Shown one piece after another: positions 30,163 to 40,234 of a stretch of 64,000 nucleotides of DNA. Within the stretch, counting starts at the first letter, position 1, and each line of letters starts with the position of its first letter. The DNA comes from Tritrichomonas musculus. Taxonomy: Eukaryota > Parabasalia > Tritrichomonadida > Tritrichomonadidae. The DNA lies in contig JAPFFF010000004.1 in assembly GCA_039105265.1 (NCBI GenBank), forward strand, positions 3,906,001-3,970,000, written 5' to 3'. Below the pieces are notes generated by a model. The model worked only from the letters and a program-made list of their open reading frames with translations, was not told where the DNA came from and made no database searches. Both the position numbers and the translations under genes were made by a program.

Positions 30163-31263
30163 CCTAAAAAGAAATAATTTAAACGTATGGAATGTGGCCA
30201 ACAAATGAATAGTATTCATATTTAAGCATAATCCTACAAAATTCATAAACTTTTTCAAAAAAAAATGGATTGGAAAAAAAAAAAAAATATTATTTTTCTT
30301 TTTTCTTTTTAGCAATTCCAAAATAATATGTATTTATTGAAACTGCTTTAGAAGTAAGCTTTGATTAAAGTAATCATCATTTTATATTTTCATTTTATTT
30401 TCATATATTTTAATTTTAAAAAATCATAAAATTCTGAAAAGTATTCAAAAAAGTAACGAATTGTTCAGAGGAGGTAAATATTTTTTTCTAAAAACACCAA
30501 TTTCTTAAAAATGAACATAAGAAATTGGACAATAATTGATGCATTGATTTTAACAAAAATATTTATTTAGCTTTGGTTTAAATAAAAGCTTTACTAAATA
30601 TTTGATTTCTTTAATTGGAAAACTTCTTTATTATGGCGGCAATCTTTGCTATTATATAAATTATCGATATTTTATTGGAATCTTTCTAATTGGGTTATTT
30701 TATATGCAGTAATTTCATGTATAAAGCATATATTATGATGTTTATTTTTGGAATATATAGTTACTGTATTATCACACAATTGTTATAACTTTTTGTGATA
30801 TTTCAATTAGGTACAGTTATTTTTTGAATTTATTTTAAAAAAAATTGTGATAACTCAAATATATTGAATAGAAATTTGAGAATTAAAATTTTTGTAAATA
30901 AATTCATTCAATTTTTTTATTGATTTTTGATTTAAATTTAATCGCCCAGGTTAATCATCTATTAAAAATGGAAATAATAATAAATATTGACAAATTTTTT
31001 TCTGAAAAAAAATGATGTTTATATGGTGAAATATTTCAAATTAAGATTTTGAAATTGAATTTAGATGATATAAACTTTTGTAATCTATAAGATTTTTTTT
31101 TAATATTATTATTTTTTTGATTAGGAAAATTAAGTTAATTATTTATGAAATAACATTTTTTGTTTTACATTTTTTTTAAAAAAATTGAATTAAAATATCA
31201 TAATGGTGAATTTTGTAATTGTAAACTGTGAATTATATTGTTGAAATAAACATTCAAATTGAA
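30163..31263. other. Gene-free AT-rich stretch before the DENN gene
   Basis: About 1.1 kb without a supported gene. Open frames crossing the MITE edge are low-complexity K/F/I runs and are rejected. Confidence 0.5.
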
Positions 31264-33108
31264 ATGTCTTCTGATAATGATTTTGATCAAGATCTTGGTG
31301 AGCAAGATATCGAAATTGAGCCATATGATTATAAAGTCAAATTAAGAAGACAGAGTTCACTTGATCAATACAATTCTGATAATTATGATCATTCAATTCA
31401 TCGCTCGATTAATCAGAAAAGACTGAGTATGTCTTTTTTCTCATGTCCTATATACAAGCCCCAAAGTATAGAAGGTAAATCTACTTTCAACCATTTTTTG
31501 ATTATTGGCTGTCCTCCTCAAAATGATTTTGCCAATTTTAAAGACTTTGATCAATCATCGCCAACTCCAGAAATTCTCTTTATTTATCCATCAGCCCCGC
31601 TTATTTTTTCTTCCCAAGAATTTTCAACGCTTACACATTTCTGTTTTCCAAAAGGTTTAAAAAAAGTTAATGATACAAAAAATAAAAGAGTGTTTATAAG
31701 TCAATTTGCTTTTAGATTAACAGCATCTGCATGCGGAGACACTGTTTTTGGGGTTTGCACTCATATAAACGTTGCTCCGTTTGAAAGAATATTTTTTGCT
31801 GACGAAAGATCAAAGCAATATGTCTTTTGTTTTTGTTTTTTAACTACAAATCCAATGTTTTCATCAATTTTTCAATATTCTACATTTCTAGCTCTTTGGA
31901 TAACTTTCAACTTCAAGTATGTCCCACATCCAGGGGCGTATGATAAATTCACGCCGCCGACACTTGAAATGACCAAAGTATTTTTGCCAGGGCTTGAGTT
32001 TGCTGCAGGTTCACAAAGATCAAAATCCATTCGAATTCCAAGATCATTTCTTCAGGAGCTCACTTGGTTTCGTACATTGCAGCCCAATTTACAAGAACCA
32101 CAGCACTTAACTTTATCTTCGAAACTTCATATTGTTGTTCCAAAATTGTTGCCATACCAAAATTATATTTTATATCCGTGTCTTGATTCGCTTTTTTCTT
32201 TCCTATCTTGTGATAATATTGTAACGCTTTTTACTAATTTACTTCTCGAAGTGCAGACTGTTTTTGTTTCTTCCAATATTCATTCTTTATCACTATCAAT
32301 TATTGCTGCTGTCACTCTTCTAACCCCATTTTCGCATAATGGAACTATCATGCCAATTGTTCCCAGCGATCCCCAATTTTCAGCTTTGCTTGATTCTCCA
32401 GTTCCATATGTTTGTGGAAAATTGATTGATAGAGATGAGGAATTTATTGCGCCTACACATGTCTTTGTTGTAGATCTTGATCATGATCAAGTTTATGAAC
32501 AGGATAAAATACCAGAGTTGCCACGTTCTAAGGAATTAAAACAAAAACTTAAAGATATTATTAAAGAACATGAAACGCAAATATCTGTCCCTCCGCAAGT
32601 TATCAAACAAGGAGTTTTGAAGAAGCAAACAAAAATCAATGATAAATACATCGAATTTGTTAAAACCATAGGAGATTATGTTTGTCCACGAGCAATAATT
32701 AATCTTAGATATCAGAGATACGTTTTTACTGTTGAAGTTGCCAATAAAATTATTAATTGTTTTATGAACGCAATTGCGCCAACAGTTGAATCTTTAATTA
32801 AGCCATGTTTTGTTACAGAAACTACAGATATTTCAAATCCAGTTACTATATTTAATAAAGATCTATTTCTTCTTTCAGTTCCAGAAAACGATAGACCATT
32901 TTTCACTGCATTTGTTAACACTACAATGTTCCAAGACTTCACTGATACAGAAGCTGATGTAAAATCTCAGCAAATTGCAAATGAAATAAAGATACAAAGG
33001 CCTAAAAAGAAAATTATAAAGAAAGCAGCATCGCTAAATCCAAAACTGGAAAGACTACCATTTTTAAATGATCCTCCAACACCATCGATATTAAAGCCAA
33101 AAGAATGA
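31264..33108 (+). CDS. DENN-domain protein, predicted Rab guanine nucleotide exchange factor
   Basis: I chose the ATG at 31264 (MSSDNDFDQD) over the upstream one at 31228, whose 12 codons look like leader; the product is 614 aa. The tripartite DENN module is visible: uDENN at about 73-120 (FNHFLIIGCPP...EILFIYP, then FCFPKGL), cDENN at about 300-400 (YPCLDSLFSFLSCDNIVTLF, then SLSLSIIAAVTLLTPFSHNG, and a PVPYVCGKL end), and a dDENN-like C-terminal segment at about 540-560 (RPFFTAFVNTTMFQDFTD). DENN proteins activate Rab GTPases on membranes. The acidic N-terminus and basic, Pro-containing C-terminus are lineage-specific. Which Rab it acts on cannot be told. Confidence 0.85.
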   Translation: MSSDNDFDQDLGEQDIEIEPYDYKVKLRRQSSLDQYNSDNYDHSIHRSINQKRLSMSFFSCPIYKPQSIEGKSTFNHFLIIGCPPQNDFANFKDFDQSSPTPEILFIYPSAPLIFSSQEFSTLTHFCFPKGLKKVNDTKNKRVFISQFAFRLTASACGDTVFGVCTHINVAPFERIFFADERSKQYVFCFCFLTTNPMFSSIFQYSTFLALWITFNFKYVPHPGAYDKFTPPTLEMTKVFLPGLEFAAGSQRSKSIRIPRSFLQELTWFRTLQPNLQEPQHLTLSSKLHIVVPKLLPYQNYILYPCLDSLFSFLSCDNIVTLFTNLLLEVQTVFVSSNIHSLSLSIIAAVTLLTPFSHNGTIMPIVPSDPQFSALLDSPVPYVCGKLIDRDEEFIAPTHVFVVDLDHDQVYEQDKIPELPRSKELKQKLKDIIKEHETQISVPPQVIKQGVLKKQTKINDKYIEFVKTIGDYVCPRAIINLRYQRYVFTVEVANKIINCFMNAIAPTVESLIKPCFVTETTDISNPVTIFNKDLFLLSVPENDRPFFTAFVNTTMFQDFTDTEADVKSQQIANEIKIQRPKKKIIKKAASLNPKLERLPFLNDPPTPSILKPKE

Positions 33109-33316
33109 AATCTGGATCAATTGTGATAATGGCAATGCTTTATATATATATATTATATTAATATTAATATTTTTTTATTTTAATATATTTTCATTATTAT
33201 CTATAAATATAATAGGTTATACAAAAATTATAAAACGATTCTTCTGACTGTTTTATAAATAATTTTATGTTTATATTTCTCTTTATTTGTAGTTATCAAC
33301 TATGTTTTCTAATTGT

Positions 33317-33700
33317 TGCCCTTCGGATGTTTTAAAAATTACGTTCTGTTCAAACTTTTTCAATAAAATAGACCAAGAAAAAAAATCAATTACGTTTTAC
33401 AATTACGTCTACGTGAAAATAATTGGAATACGACTTTTTTAGAAAAAGTTAATAAAAAGTTGTATTTGAAAAATAAATATATTTATCTTTAAATATAAAT
33501 ATTTTATCCTTTCAAATTTGAGAGCTCTAGCTTAGAGGTTAAATTAATTTGATGCCAAAGTATTGAGTTCGAAACTAAACCTCTTTGCTTTTTTTTATTT
33601 TTATATAAATTATGTAATTACGTTTCATTTCGGCAATTTTTACATTTTAATACGTCTTTTCATTGAATTTTATATAATATCAATTACGTCCGAAGGGTAA
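33317..33700. mobile_element. Inverted-repeat element with CCCTTCGGAYGT ends
   Basis: The left end reads GCCCTTCGGATGT (33318-33330). The right end, on the complement, reads ACCCTTCGGACGTAATT (33683-33699). AATTGT occurs just outside both ends (33311-33316 and 33704-33709), a possible target duplication, although 3-4 extra bases separate it on the right. The interior is AT-rich, lacks an open frame and contains a tRNA-like stretch. It fits a short non-autonomous DNA element (MITE). No second copy is present in this window. Confidence 0.6.
33521..33593 (+). other. tRNA-like sequence with box A, box B and T run (possible tRNA-derived relic)
   Basis: TAGCTTAGAGG fits the tRNA box A pattern, and GTTCGAAAC about 40 bases later fits box B. 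A run of T follows at once, as for RNA polymerase III termination. The spacing is about 6 bases shorter than in a normal tRNA and the acceptor and D stems do not pair well, so it is not a working tRNA. It may be a decayed tRNA copy or the head of a SINE, or a chance match. Confidence 0.3.
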
Positions 33701-33872
33701 TCCAATTGTATCATTATTCATTAAAGTATTGTGTAATTGATCCTTTATTATTCTATATTTATTCAATGTCGATATTTACATAAATATTAATGGTTTTGAG
33801 AAATTTTATATATTTTTATTTTTCATATCAATAATATAACAATAAATATAATATATATAATAAAAGTGCGAG

Positions 33873-34664
33873 TCATTCTAATTTTGACCTAGATTCAATT
33901 GCCTTCTTGACTGCTTGAATTAAATCATTAGCTTCTATTGCATTTGATTCATTAAATCCGATTTCATAACGTTTATCATCTATTGTATAAAGAACAACAA
34001 AAATACGACCAATTTTTGTTGATTCAACTCTGTTAATTTCATCAAAGGATATTCTCCAGCTTTCTGATGATGGATCTTCATATGTAACAACGATTTCTGA
34101 ATTATCTTTGAAATTAAGGGTCCCTTGAATATTCATTGAAAATGCTGAACCTGTAATAGTTACAATCGGTGAAGGATTTGCTTCTTCTTTTGTTTCAATT
34201 GTTGTTGCTTCTGACGGAATGTTTGGATATTTTCTTATAATTTTTATATTTAATTTTAATTGTTGTAAATTTGAATTGCTTGTTAATTCAGAATTGATTT
34301 CTGGAAGTTTTGACGTTTTAACTAGCATTCCAATGAAAGATGATGTAACATTTGAAATATGAATGCATCTTTCGTTTGAATAAGCAATTAGAATTGATCC
34401 GTTACTTGCCAATCGCGAAAATGTTAAATTCGAAAGATTCCATACCTCACCCCATTTTGATGGTGTAATAGCTAAATAAATATTTGGGCGACGAGACGAA
34501 TAAAATAATGTGCAATCTGATATCACTGATTTATAACCAAAAAATGAAAGATTATCCTGAACTTGAATCCAAGAATAATCAAACCCTGGTTCTGGTTCAC
34601 CCTCAAATCCAAATATATTCCAGTCTTCAGTAAATGGATTCAAGTATTCCATTTGAGATTTCAT
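33873..34664 (-). CDS. Hypothetical protein, possible tandem PH-like domains
   Basis: A 263-aa protein that I do not recognise. Two beta-rich segments, at about 50-115 (TLFYSSRRPNIYLAITPSKW, then ILIAYSNERCIHISN) and about 165-262 (IVTITGSAFSMNIQ, RISFDEINRVE, IFVVLYTIDDKRYEIGF, followed by a long C-terminal helix), have the strand-then-helix pattern of PH-like or GRAM-like folds. This is only a pattern reading. The start could be residue 1 or residue 5 (MEYLNPF). It is divergent from the gene at 34957, about 290 bases away. Confidence 0.65.
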   Translation of the reverse strand: MKSQMEYLNPFTEDWNIFGFEGEPEPGFDYSWIQVQDNLSFFGYKSVISDCTLFYSSRRPNIYLAITPSKWGEVWNLSNLTFSRLASNGSILIAYSNERCIHISNVTSSFIGMLVKTSKLPEINSELTSNSNLQQLKLNIKIIRKYPNIPSEATTIETKEEANPSPIVTITGSAFSMNIQGTLNFKDNSEIVVTYEDPSSESWRISFDEINRVESTKIGRIFVVLYTIDDKRYEIGFNESNAIEANDLIQAVKKAIESRSKLE

Positions 34665-34956
34665 ATCATATGTCTAGGTGGATTTGATGTTTAATCGATA
34701 ATATATTTTATATTAAATATTTAATATAAAATATAGATAATAGTAGCTTAATAATCTGTGAATCCCTTTTTATATTTTGTTTTTAAGATCTTTTTTCTTC
34801 AATAGAAACTTGAATATCAACTGGATGATCAAATTATTTTCATATTTTTTGGTAATAAATCATGTGCTAAAGTTCTAAAGTGTTTGGTTCAAATAAAATG
34901 TTTCTCTGCAACAGGTAGATTAATGTGACTTTAATCTTCATTGAATAAGGGAATAA

Positions 34957-35418
34957 ATGGCCGTTTCTATTCAAAATATTAAAATGAGTTTATTATCTTT
35001 TAACGATGAACCAGAAGTTACGCCATCCTATAGCAATGAAACAAATATTGTGTTTGAACCCCCTTCATTGATTTCTATGAATGATAATGACAAAACAGAA
35101 GGATATACAAATTACATTTATTCTCATGGAAATTCCAAACTAAATGCAGCTATTGACAATCTTACAAAAGAAAATTATAATATAAAATCCACATTACAAA
35201 AAGCAGTATATTCGAATAGCGAATTTAACCCTGAAGCAGCGAAAAATCTTATCAGCATGGAAGAAAAAGCCAGTAACGCAGAAGTTGCTGAAAAACTTTT
35301 TGCAATGGAATTGCTTAAAAATATAAAATTGGAAATTAAACAAACTGAAGAAGAAATTGCGAAATATCGAAATATTATAGAAAAATTAACAAATGAAATT
35401 AACGATTTTCTGGATTAA
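34957..35418 (+). CDS. Small acidic/coiled-coil protein
   Basis: A 153-aa protein of unknown function. The N-terminal 60 residues are polar and disordered (MSLLSFNDEPEVTPSYSNET). Residues about 65-153 are helical, with a coiled coil at the end (LKNIKLEIKQTEEEIAKYRN). An internal ATG at 34984 (MSLLSF) could also be the start. Composition is coding-like throughout. It could be an adaptor or a subunit of a larger complex, but nothing further can be read. Confidence 0.6.
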   Translation: MAVSIQNIKMSLLSFNDEPEVTPSYSNETNIVFEPPSLISMNDNDKTEGYTNYIYSHGNSKLNAAIDNLTKENYNIKSTLQKAVYSNSEFNPEAAKNLISMEEKASNAEVAEKLFAMELLKNIKLEIKQTEEEIAKYRNIIEKLTNEINDFLD

Positions 35419-35848
35419 GCTCGATGCTATTTATTTAGCGAAGTAATATTCTATTGTTTTTTAAAGACTATATTTTTCGGCTATTTGCTTCATATTTTTT
35501 TTTTAATATATAATAAAATCTTGTATTTTATTTTAATCGTTGTTAAAATTATTAGTAACATTCCAGCTTATGTTAGGTTTCGTCTTTTTTATATAATATA
35601 TTATTTGTAATTGGAAACTTAATTTAATGATAGAACTTATAAAAAAGCAAAGTTTGAAGTAAAATCTTATATTGTTTCATAAATAATACTTTTTTATGGA
35701 TATTTTGAATTTTAAATTTATAAATATTTTTCAAATTCACCAGAGGAAATATCATTTTTAGGATAGGTATAACTCTCTATCTAGAGCACGTATTGATTCA
35801 ATATATCAATATTTGCTATTTATTAATAATCAAACATATGATACTACC

Positions 35849-35968
35849 TATTGAAGAGTCAGGTTAACATTCTACTTTAATAACATGAGTATTAAATGTA
35901 TAAATAAAAGAGCATATATGTGCATATATTTATTGAAGAGTCAGATTAACATTCTACTTTAATAACAT
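35849..35968. repeat. 38-bp direct repeat covering the 3' end of the 36865 gene
   Basis: Two copies of a 38-base sequence (TATTGAAGAGTC, then TTAACATTCTACTTTAATAACAT) lie at 35849-35886 and 35931-35968, 82 bases apart and differing at about one position. The second copy holds the last codons and the TAG stop of the minus-strand gene; the first copy lies in its 3' flank. This looks like a local duplication of the gene end. Confidence 0.8.
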
Positions 35969-36865
35969 TTTTTTTGCCTTTGGTGAAGACATTCTATCGT
36001 TTTTAGGTGAGAAAGGTCTTGAAGTTGTCCTTGCTTTGCTTCTTGGTGAAAAATTCTGGAAAATTTTTTCTTTTGTCTGTTGAGACACTTTATCTGTAGC
36101 AACAGTTTTAATAATTAGAGTATTATTTCTTGCTTTTTCAACTTCTAAGTTAGCCTCTGCTTTTTCCCTTAGAGTATCAGCATTTGTTCTTAATGTCTGC
36201 ATTAAAGATCGAAGATGTCCATATAAATATTGAAATTCAGCATAATGTCTTCTAGTCATTTTTTGATATTGTTTCGCAAATTCTCTGTCAATATTTTTAA
36301 CTTCTGGTGATTTACTTTGGTCAATCATATTTTGCGCGTTATCGCGAACGTCTATTGCATTTTTATATAATTTACACATTGCAAGTAAACGTGCAGTTGC
36401 AAGTTTTGTTTTAGCTGTTTCATTTTCTCTTTCGATTGCAATCTCTCTCGCTTCTCTCCACTTTTGTTCAAGAAAGTCAGCTTCTTCTCTTTGTTTATTG
36501 ACAAGATTTTTACAGTATCTTTGCCATATATTTTTATAATATTCAGCGTCATCAAGATATTGTTGTCTTATTCCTGTTAATTCAGAGTTATAATCATCAA
36601 ATACTTGTTGAGTTAAAAGTTGCGATTGATTTTCATAATATGCCTCCTCGCTTGCAAGTTTTGAACTTTCACGTGATTTTTTCTGCTGAATTTTCCTTCT
36701 TGAAACTGCAAATGCTCTTTCAAAATCGAGCTTTAAAATTGCATCAATTTCTTCATTTCCATCTAAATTGTCATCGACTTCTTCTTCCTCTTCTTCTTCT
36801 TCAAATTCCCCTTCATATTCATATTCCTGTTCTTTTTCACTAGTATGGGAATTCTGAGCATCCAT
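35954..36865 (-). CDS. Charged coiled-coil protein with basic SP-rich tail
   Basis: I place the start at 36865 (MDAQNSHTSEKE); the open frame reaches 36883 but the extra codons look like leader. The product is 303 aa. Residues about 15-45 are a Glu/Tyr-rich acidic run, and about 50-255 form a long helical coiled-coil region with many Arg, Glu and aromatic residues (YYKNIWQRYCKNLVNKQREE, REFAKQYQKMTRRHYAEFQY). The last 45 residues are basic with repeated SP sites (FSPRSKARTTSRPFSPKNDR, SSPKAKK). Basic SP-rich tails often bind microtubules or are CDK targets; here that is inference. It is divergent from the split ankyrin gene, 117 bases away. Confidence 0.75.
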   Translation of the reverse strand: MDAQNSHTSEKEQEYEYEGEFEEEEEEEEVDDNLDGNEEIDAILKLDFERAFAVSRRKIQQKKSRESSKLASEEAYYENQSQLLTQQVFDDYNSELTGIRQQYLDDAEYYKNIWQRYCKNLVNKQREEADFLEQKWREAREIAIERENETAKTKLATARLLAMCKLYKNAIDVRDNAQNMIDQSKSPEVKNIDREFAKQYQKMTRRHYAEFQYLYGHLRSLMQTLRTNADTLREKAEANLEVEKARNNTLIIKTVATDKVSQQTKEKIFQNFSPRSKARTTSRPFSPKNDRMSSPKAKKMLLK

Positions 36866-36982
36866 TAAGTTTAAAATTAGCAACTTTTTCTGCGGTTTAG
36901 AACAAATAAATGTACAATTTTTTTTGATAATTCTATCGTCATTGAATCCGTTTTATAAAATTTAGAAATTTTGAATCTTTAA

Positions 36983-37760
36983 ATGAAAAGAACCAAGCCA
37001 ACAATTTTTAGCGCAGCACGAGACGGTATAGTTGAAGATATTATAGATATTCTTATGACTGGCGATGTAGATGTTAATGGAGTCGTTTAATAATTATAAT
37101 ATTTAATGACATTTTCATTAATTTTCGCATAATAACGTTTTTATTTTTTCATTACATCTTGTTTTTTCAATATTTTTAACTTGGAGTTTATTTTCTTTTT
37201 TCGAATAGTTTTTTTAACATTAGTGGGCACCTCTTCATTATGCTTGTTTATTTGGAAGAAAAGAAGCAGTTAAATGTCTTATCGAGCAGCATGCAGATGT
37301 AAATATGATGACACGAGGTATACTGACTGAAAAAGTTTTAAATGTTAGTTTTTAACTTGGAGTTTCTTTTCTTTTATTAACTTGGAGTATTATTTTATAT
37401 TTTTTGAGCATATCTAACAAATTAGATAGATCCTGTATTTGAGATAATTTATTTTTAATTTTTTTATCAAGTTTTTTTTAATTATTTTATTCATTTCGTT
37501 TTACTTCTATTTATTTATCTAGGTTCTATTTTTTTTATTTATGAGTAACGCCTATAATTATTGCAACTCGAAAAGGTTTTAATGCGATTGTGTCTGAATT
37601 ATTAAGGAATGGAGCAGATCCTAAAAAACTTGATCTTATTGGTCAGAGTGCATATGAATATGCTAATGCTAAAACATTAGCAGTTTTGAATTTTGAAACA
37701 GCAGGTGATGCGCCTGAAAACGATGATGAAGAAGAAGAAGAAGCAAAAGAGACGGAATAG
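36983..37760 (+). CDS. Small ankyrin-repeat gene in three pieces (two putative introns)
   Basis: Three coding blocks read as one ankyrin protein: 36983-37084 (MKRTKPTIFSAARDGIVEDI...VNGV), 37224-37317 (WAPLHYACLFGRKEAVKCLI...) and 37546-37760 (TPIIIATRKGFNAIVSELLR..., acidic end, TAG). The gaps start with GT (GTTTAA, GTATAC) and end with AG (TTAACATTAG, TTATGAG). Joining at these sites keeps the frame (phases 0 and 1) and gives 137 aa. Against splicing: two to four residues are missing from the ankyrin spacing at each join, and the sites are not the usual trichomonad GTATGT...ACTAACACACAG. The two gaps share TTTTTAACTTGGAGTTT. It is either a rare two-intron gene or a gene broken by two related insertions. 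Confidence 0.5.
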
Positions 37761-37897
37761 ATTATTGAATAAACATTTTTATAAATGCATTTTCTTTCTT
37801 TTTTAAAATTATTCCTCAAAAAAAAAAAAAAAATATCAAATGCAATTAAAAAACATTTAATAATATAAACAAATAAACATATAAAACATAATAAAAA

Positions 37898-39976
37898 TTA
37901 GAATATACTATTGGTTCTATTTTTCTTTGGATATGGCTGTTGTCGTCGTTGTGCCCTTTCTTGTTGTTGTTGTAATTGCTGTTGTTGCAGTTGGTGTAAT
38001 TGTTGCTGTTGAATTTTTTGTTGTTGCTGCTGCTGTAGCATTTGTTGTTCTTGAGCCAACGCTTCGGCTTTAGCTTGATTGACATCTATAAAACGAAATG
38101 AAAGTAAAAGAATTCGACCTAATTCTTTGCCAGTTGGTTTCTGTCTGAATATTGTATTATAAAATTCTTGAAGATGAGATTTAAAAAGATTGTAATTTTC
38201 AAAGAGTTCGGCTGGTGATTTTACAGCAAAATCTATATTTTCTAAAATTTTAAATAAAGCATTTTTGCATTGAGCTCCAGATTGTGTAACCCACAAACCT
38301 CGAGCAATTTTTGTTGTATGATCTTTGTGCTCTTTCAATACTTCATCAAAGGAAGATGGATGCTCTAATACTTCCAATAAATGCTTATAACTTGCTTGTA
38401 TTATATGCAAATTGAAAAAACTTTGAATGATTCGAATAAAATGTAGCATTTCATAAAAAACAAGTGACATTTGGCGTGTTGACCTATCTGCATGAATTAA
38501 GGCATGTTCTATCCGTTTTAATCGTAGTAATATAAGTGATACTGCTTTATATACATTTAATTCTGTTGTTCCAAAAACAGCTGAAAGTGGAGCAAGGGCT
38601 TGATACTCAAGTTCCCAATCATTGTTTTTGATTTTAAAATCAATCTCACGGATAATATGGTGCGAAAAAGTGTTTATAATATAAGAAATACGACGAGAAA
38701 TGCTTCCATAATCGATTTCAAGTAAAGAAGAAACATAATCTCCTCTTTGTAATAATACAAAGTCATGAATATCTTGAAGTGATTGTAATAAATTGTGCTT
38801 TTTGAACATTAAATTTAGCATTAATTCTGTTGTTTCTTTTGATGAAGTTTGTACAAATTCATCAAAAGGCAATGATTGGTCAATTGAAAGAACAACTGGT
38901 TCATCCCATTGCCGTAAGAAATTGAGTGTTTTACCTGAATTAAATATTGATATAATTGTTTCTTGGCTCAGTGTCATTGGTAATTGTTCTTTATTAATTA
39001 GAGAAAAACGATTATTCCACCATTCGGAACATAATCGAATAGATTCATTGCACTGGACAAAAAATTCAGAAAAAGGATCACTAACTCTCCCTTGTGTTAT
39101 CCAAGTACGAACTAACGAATTTATAAATTCAAAGCATTTTTGTTCCATTTCAGAAGCAACTTCAGAAATGTTTTTATTTCCATGAGATATAAAAATATGT
39201 AAAGTATTAAAAAGTTCACATCCTTTTTTGTGTGAAATGCTTGAGCAAATAATAGCAGTAGCTTTAAGTTTTTCTATTTCTGGTGTTAAAAGTAATGAAA
39301 GTAATTGTTGACAAGATAGAGTGTGAAATTTTTGCTCTAAATTTGAAACAAAAAGCATGTGCTTATTGAGCATCGATCTAACCACAGTTGCGGCATATTG
39401 GCAAGAGATTCCATCGCTTTTAAATGATGTAGATTCAATATAATTATTTAATGTTTTTATTACGCATCCTATCATGCCAACATTTAAGATAGCATTATAT
39501 AAATATGGGGATGCTGGAATACGATAAATAAATCGTTTTTGTGCCATGCTGTATTTGAAATTAGCGCCGTCAATACCTTGTAAGACAGGAATAAAGTCAT
39601 CTGGGAGATTAATATTATAATTATTTATAGGTAGCAACGTTGGATTTTGAAAAAGATGAGGTAATTCAGCCTGGAAAGCAGAATAATTTTTTATTTCGTC
39701 AAGAAGATAAAAAATCGAATTGGGGTTTGATAAGTGTTTGGCCAAAATATTCATATCTCGAATTAAAGCAGGCTTTTGTTCTCTTTTATCATTTTTGTCT
39801 AGTTGCATCATCCATCGAAATTGAAAAGTATTTATATTGTATTGTCGCTGGGCAGAATTTGAATAATTTTGAAGTACATCTACAGCTTGTGAAAGAGCAT
39901 TGGGATCATCTGGACAAAGAATTTTTGTTATTTCTGAAATTAAAAAAGATGTTCTTAAATAGGATTCATCATTCAT
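37898..39976 (-). CDS. Gamma-tubulin complex component 3 (Spc98/GCP3) homologue
   Basis: A 692-aa protein. It has the Spc97/Spc98 family pattern: FIPVLQGIDGANFKYS at about residue 128 (GCP3: ...YVFQGIDGK...), EWWNNRFSLINKEQLPMTLS, then SGKTLNFLRQ (GCP3: TGKSINFL), VLLQRGDYVSSLLE, and the C-terminal GRIP2 helices (FYEMLHFIRIIQSFFNLHII...). The GID...NFLRQ combination favours GCP3 over GCP2. With gamma-tubulin and GCP2 it nucleates microtubules at the basal bodies/atractophores and spindle poles. The last 55 residues are a Gln-rich run with a basic end. At 692 aa it is shorter than animal GCP3 (about 900). Confidence 0.85.
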   Translation of the reverse strand: MNDESYLRTSFLISEITKILCPDDPNALSQAVDVLQNYSNSAQRQYNINTFQFRWMMQLDKNDKREQKPALIRDMNILAKHLSNPNSIFYLLDEIKNYSAFQAELPHLFQNPTLLPINNYNINLPDDFIPVLQGIDGANFKYSMAQKRFIYRIPASPYLYNAILNVGMIGCVIKTLNNYIESTSFKSDGISCQYAATVVRSMLNKHMLFVSNLEQKFHTLSCQQLLSLLLTPEIEKLKATAIICSSISHKKGCELFNTLHIFISHGNKNISEVASEMEQKCFEFINSLVRTWITQGRVSDPFSEFFVQCNESIRLCSEWWNNRFSLINKEQLPMTLSQETIISIFNSGKTLNFLRQWDEPVVLSIDQSLPFDEFVQTSSKETTELMLNLMFKKHNLLQSLQDIHDFVLLQRGDYVSSLLEIDYGSISRRISYIINTFSHHIIREIDFKIKNNDWELEYQALAPLSAVFGTTELNVYKAVSLILLRLKRIEHALIHADRSTRQMSLVFYEMLHFIRIIQSFFNLHIIQASYKHLLEVLEHPSSFDEVLKEHKDHTTKIARGLWVTQSGAQCKNALFKILENIDFAVKSPAELFENYNLFKSHLQEFYNTIFRQKPTGKELGRILLLSFRFIDVNQAKAEALAQEQQMLQQQQQQKIQQQQLHQLQQQQLQQQQERAQRRQQPYPKKNRTNSIF

Positions 39977-40012
39977 TATTTTATTGATAAAATGTTAAAT
40001 ATTCCTCTAGTT

Positions 40013-40022
40013 CCGTTTAAAA
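40013..40022 (-). promoter_or_regulatory. TTTTAAACGG word upstream of the GCP3 start
   Basis: The sense strand reads TTTTAAACGG, about 37 bases before the ATG at 39976. The same ten-base word occurs upstream of the gene starting at 25513. The role is inferred from recurrence. Confidence 0.3.
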
Positions 40023-40234
40023 TTGAAAAATTTTTTTATAAAATTTTCAAGTTGAAAGGGAAACTACAATTCTGTTAGATGTAATAAACATAATATTAAA
40101 AAATATATTAAAACATTTTAATTTAATCCAAATTTTGAAAAAATCATTGCCTTGTTGAGATATTTTAATGAGATCTCATAGAAATTAATTTTCAATAGAT
40201 TATTTGAAAATTTTTTGAAAAATTTCCTTTATTT

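Noticed and set aside
30064-30321. 85-codon minus-strand open frame
   Set aside because: It crosses the right end of the MITE and is made of F/K/N homopolymer codons.
13499-33108. A dedicated Rab-regulation gene cluster (Rab3GAP, SFT2, DENN)
   Set aside because: The genes are 5-10 kb apart, on both strands and separated by unrelated genes and transposons; co-location is probably chance.
33521-33593. A functional tRNA gene
   Set aside because: Box A and box B are too close together and the stems do not pair; at most a tRNA-derived relic.
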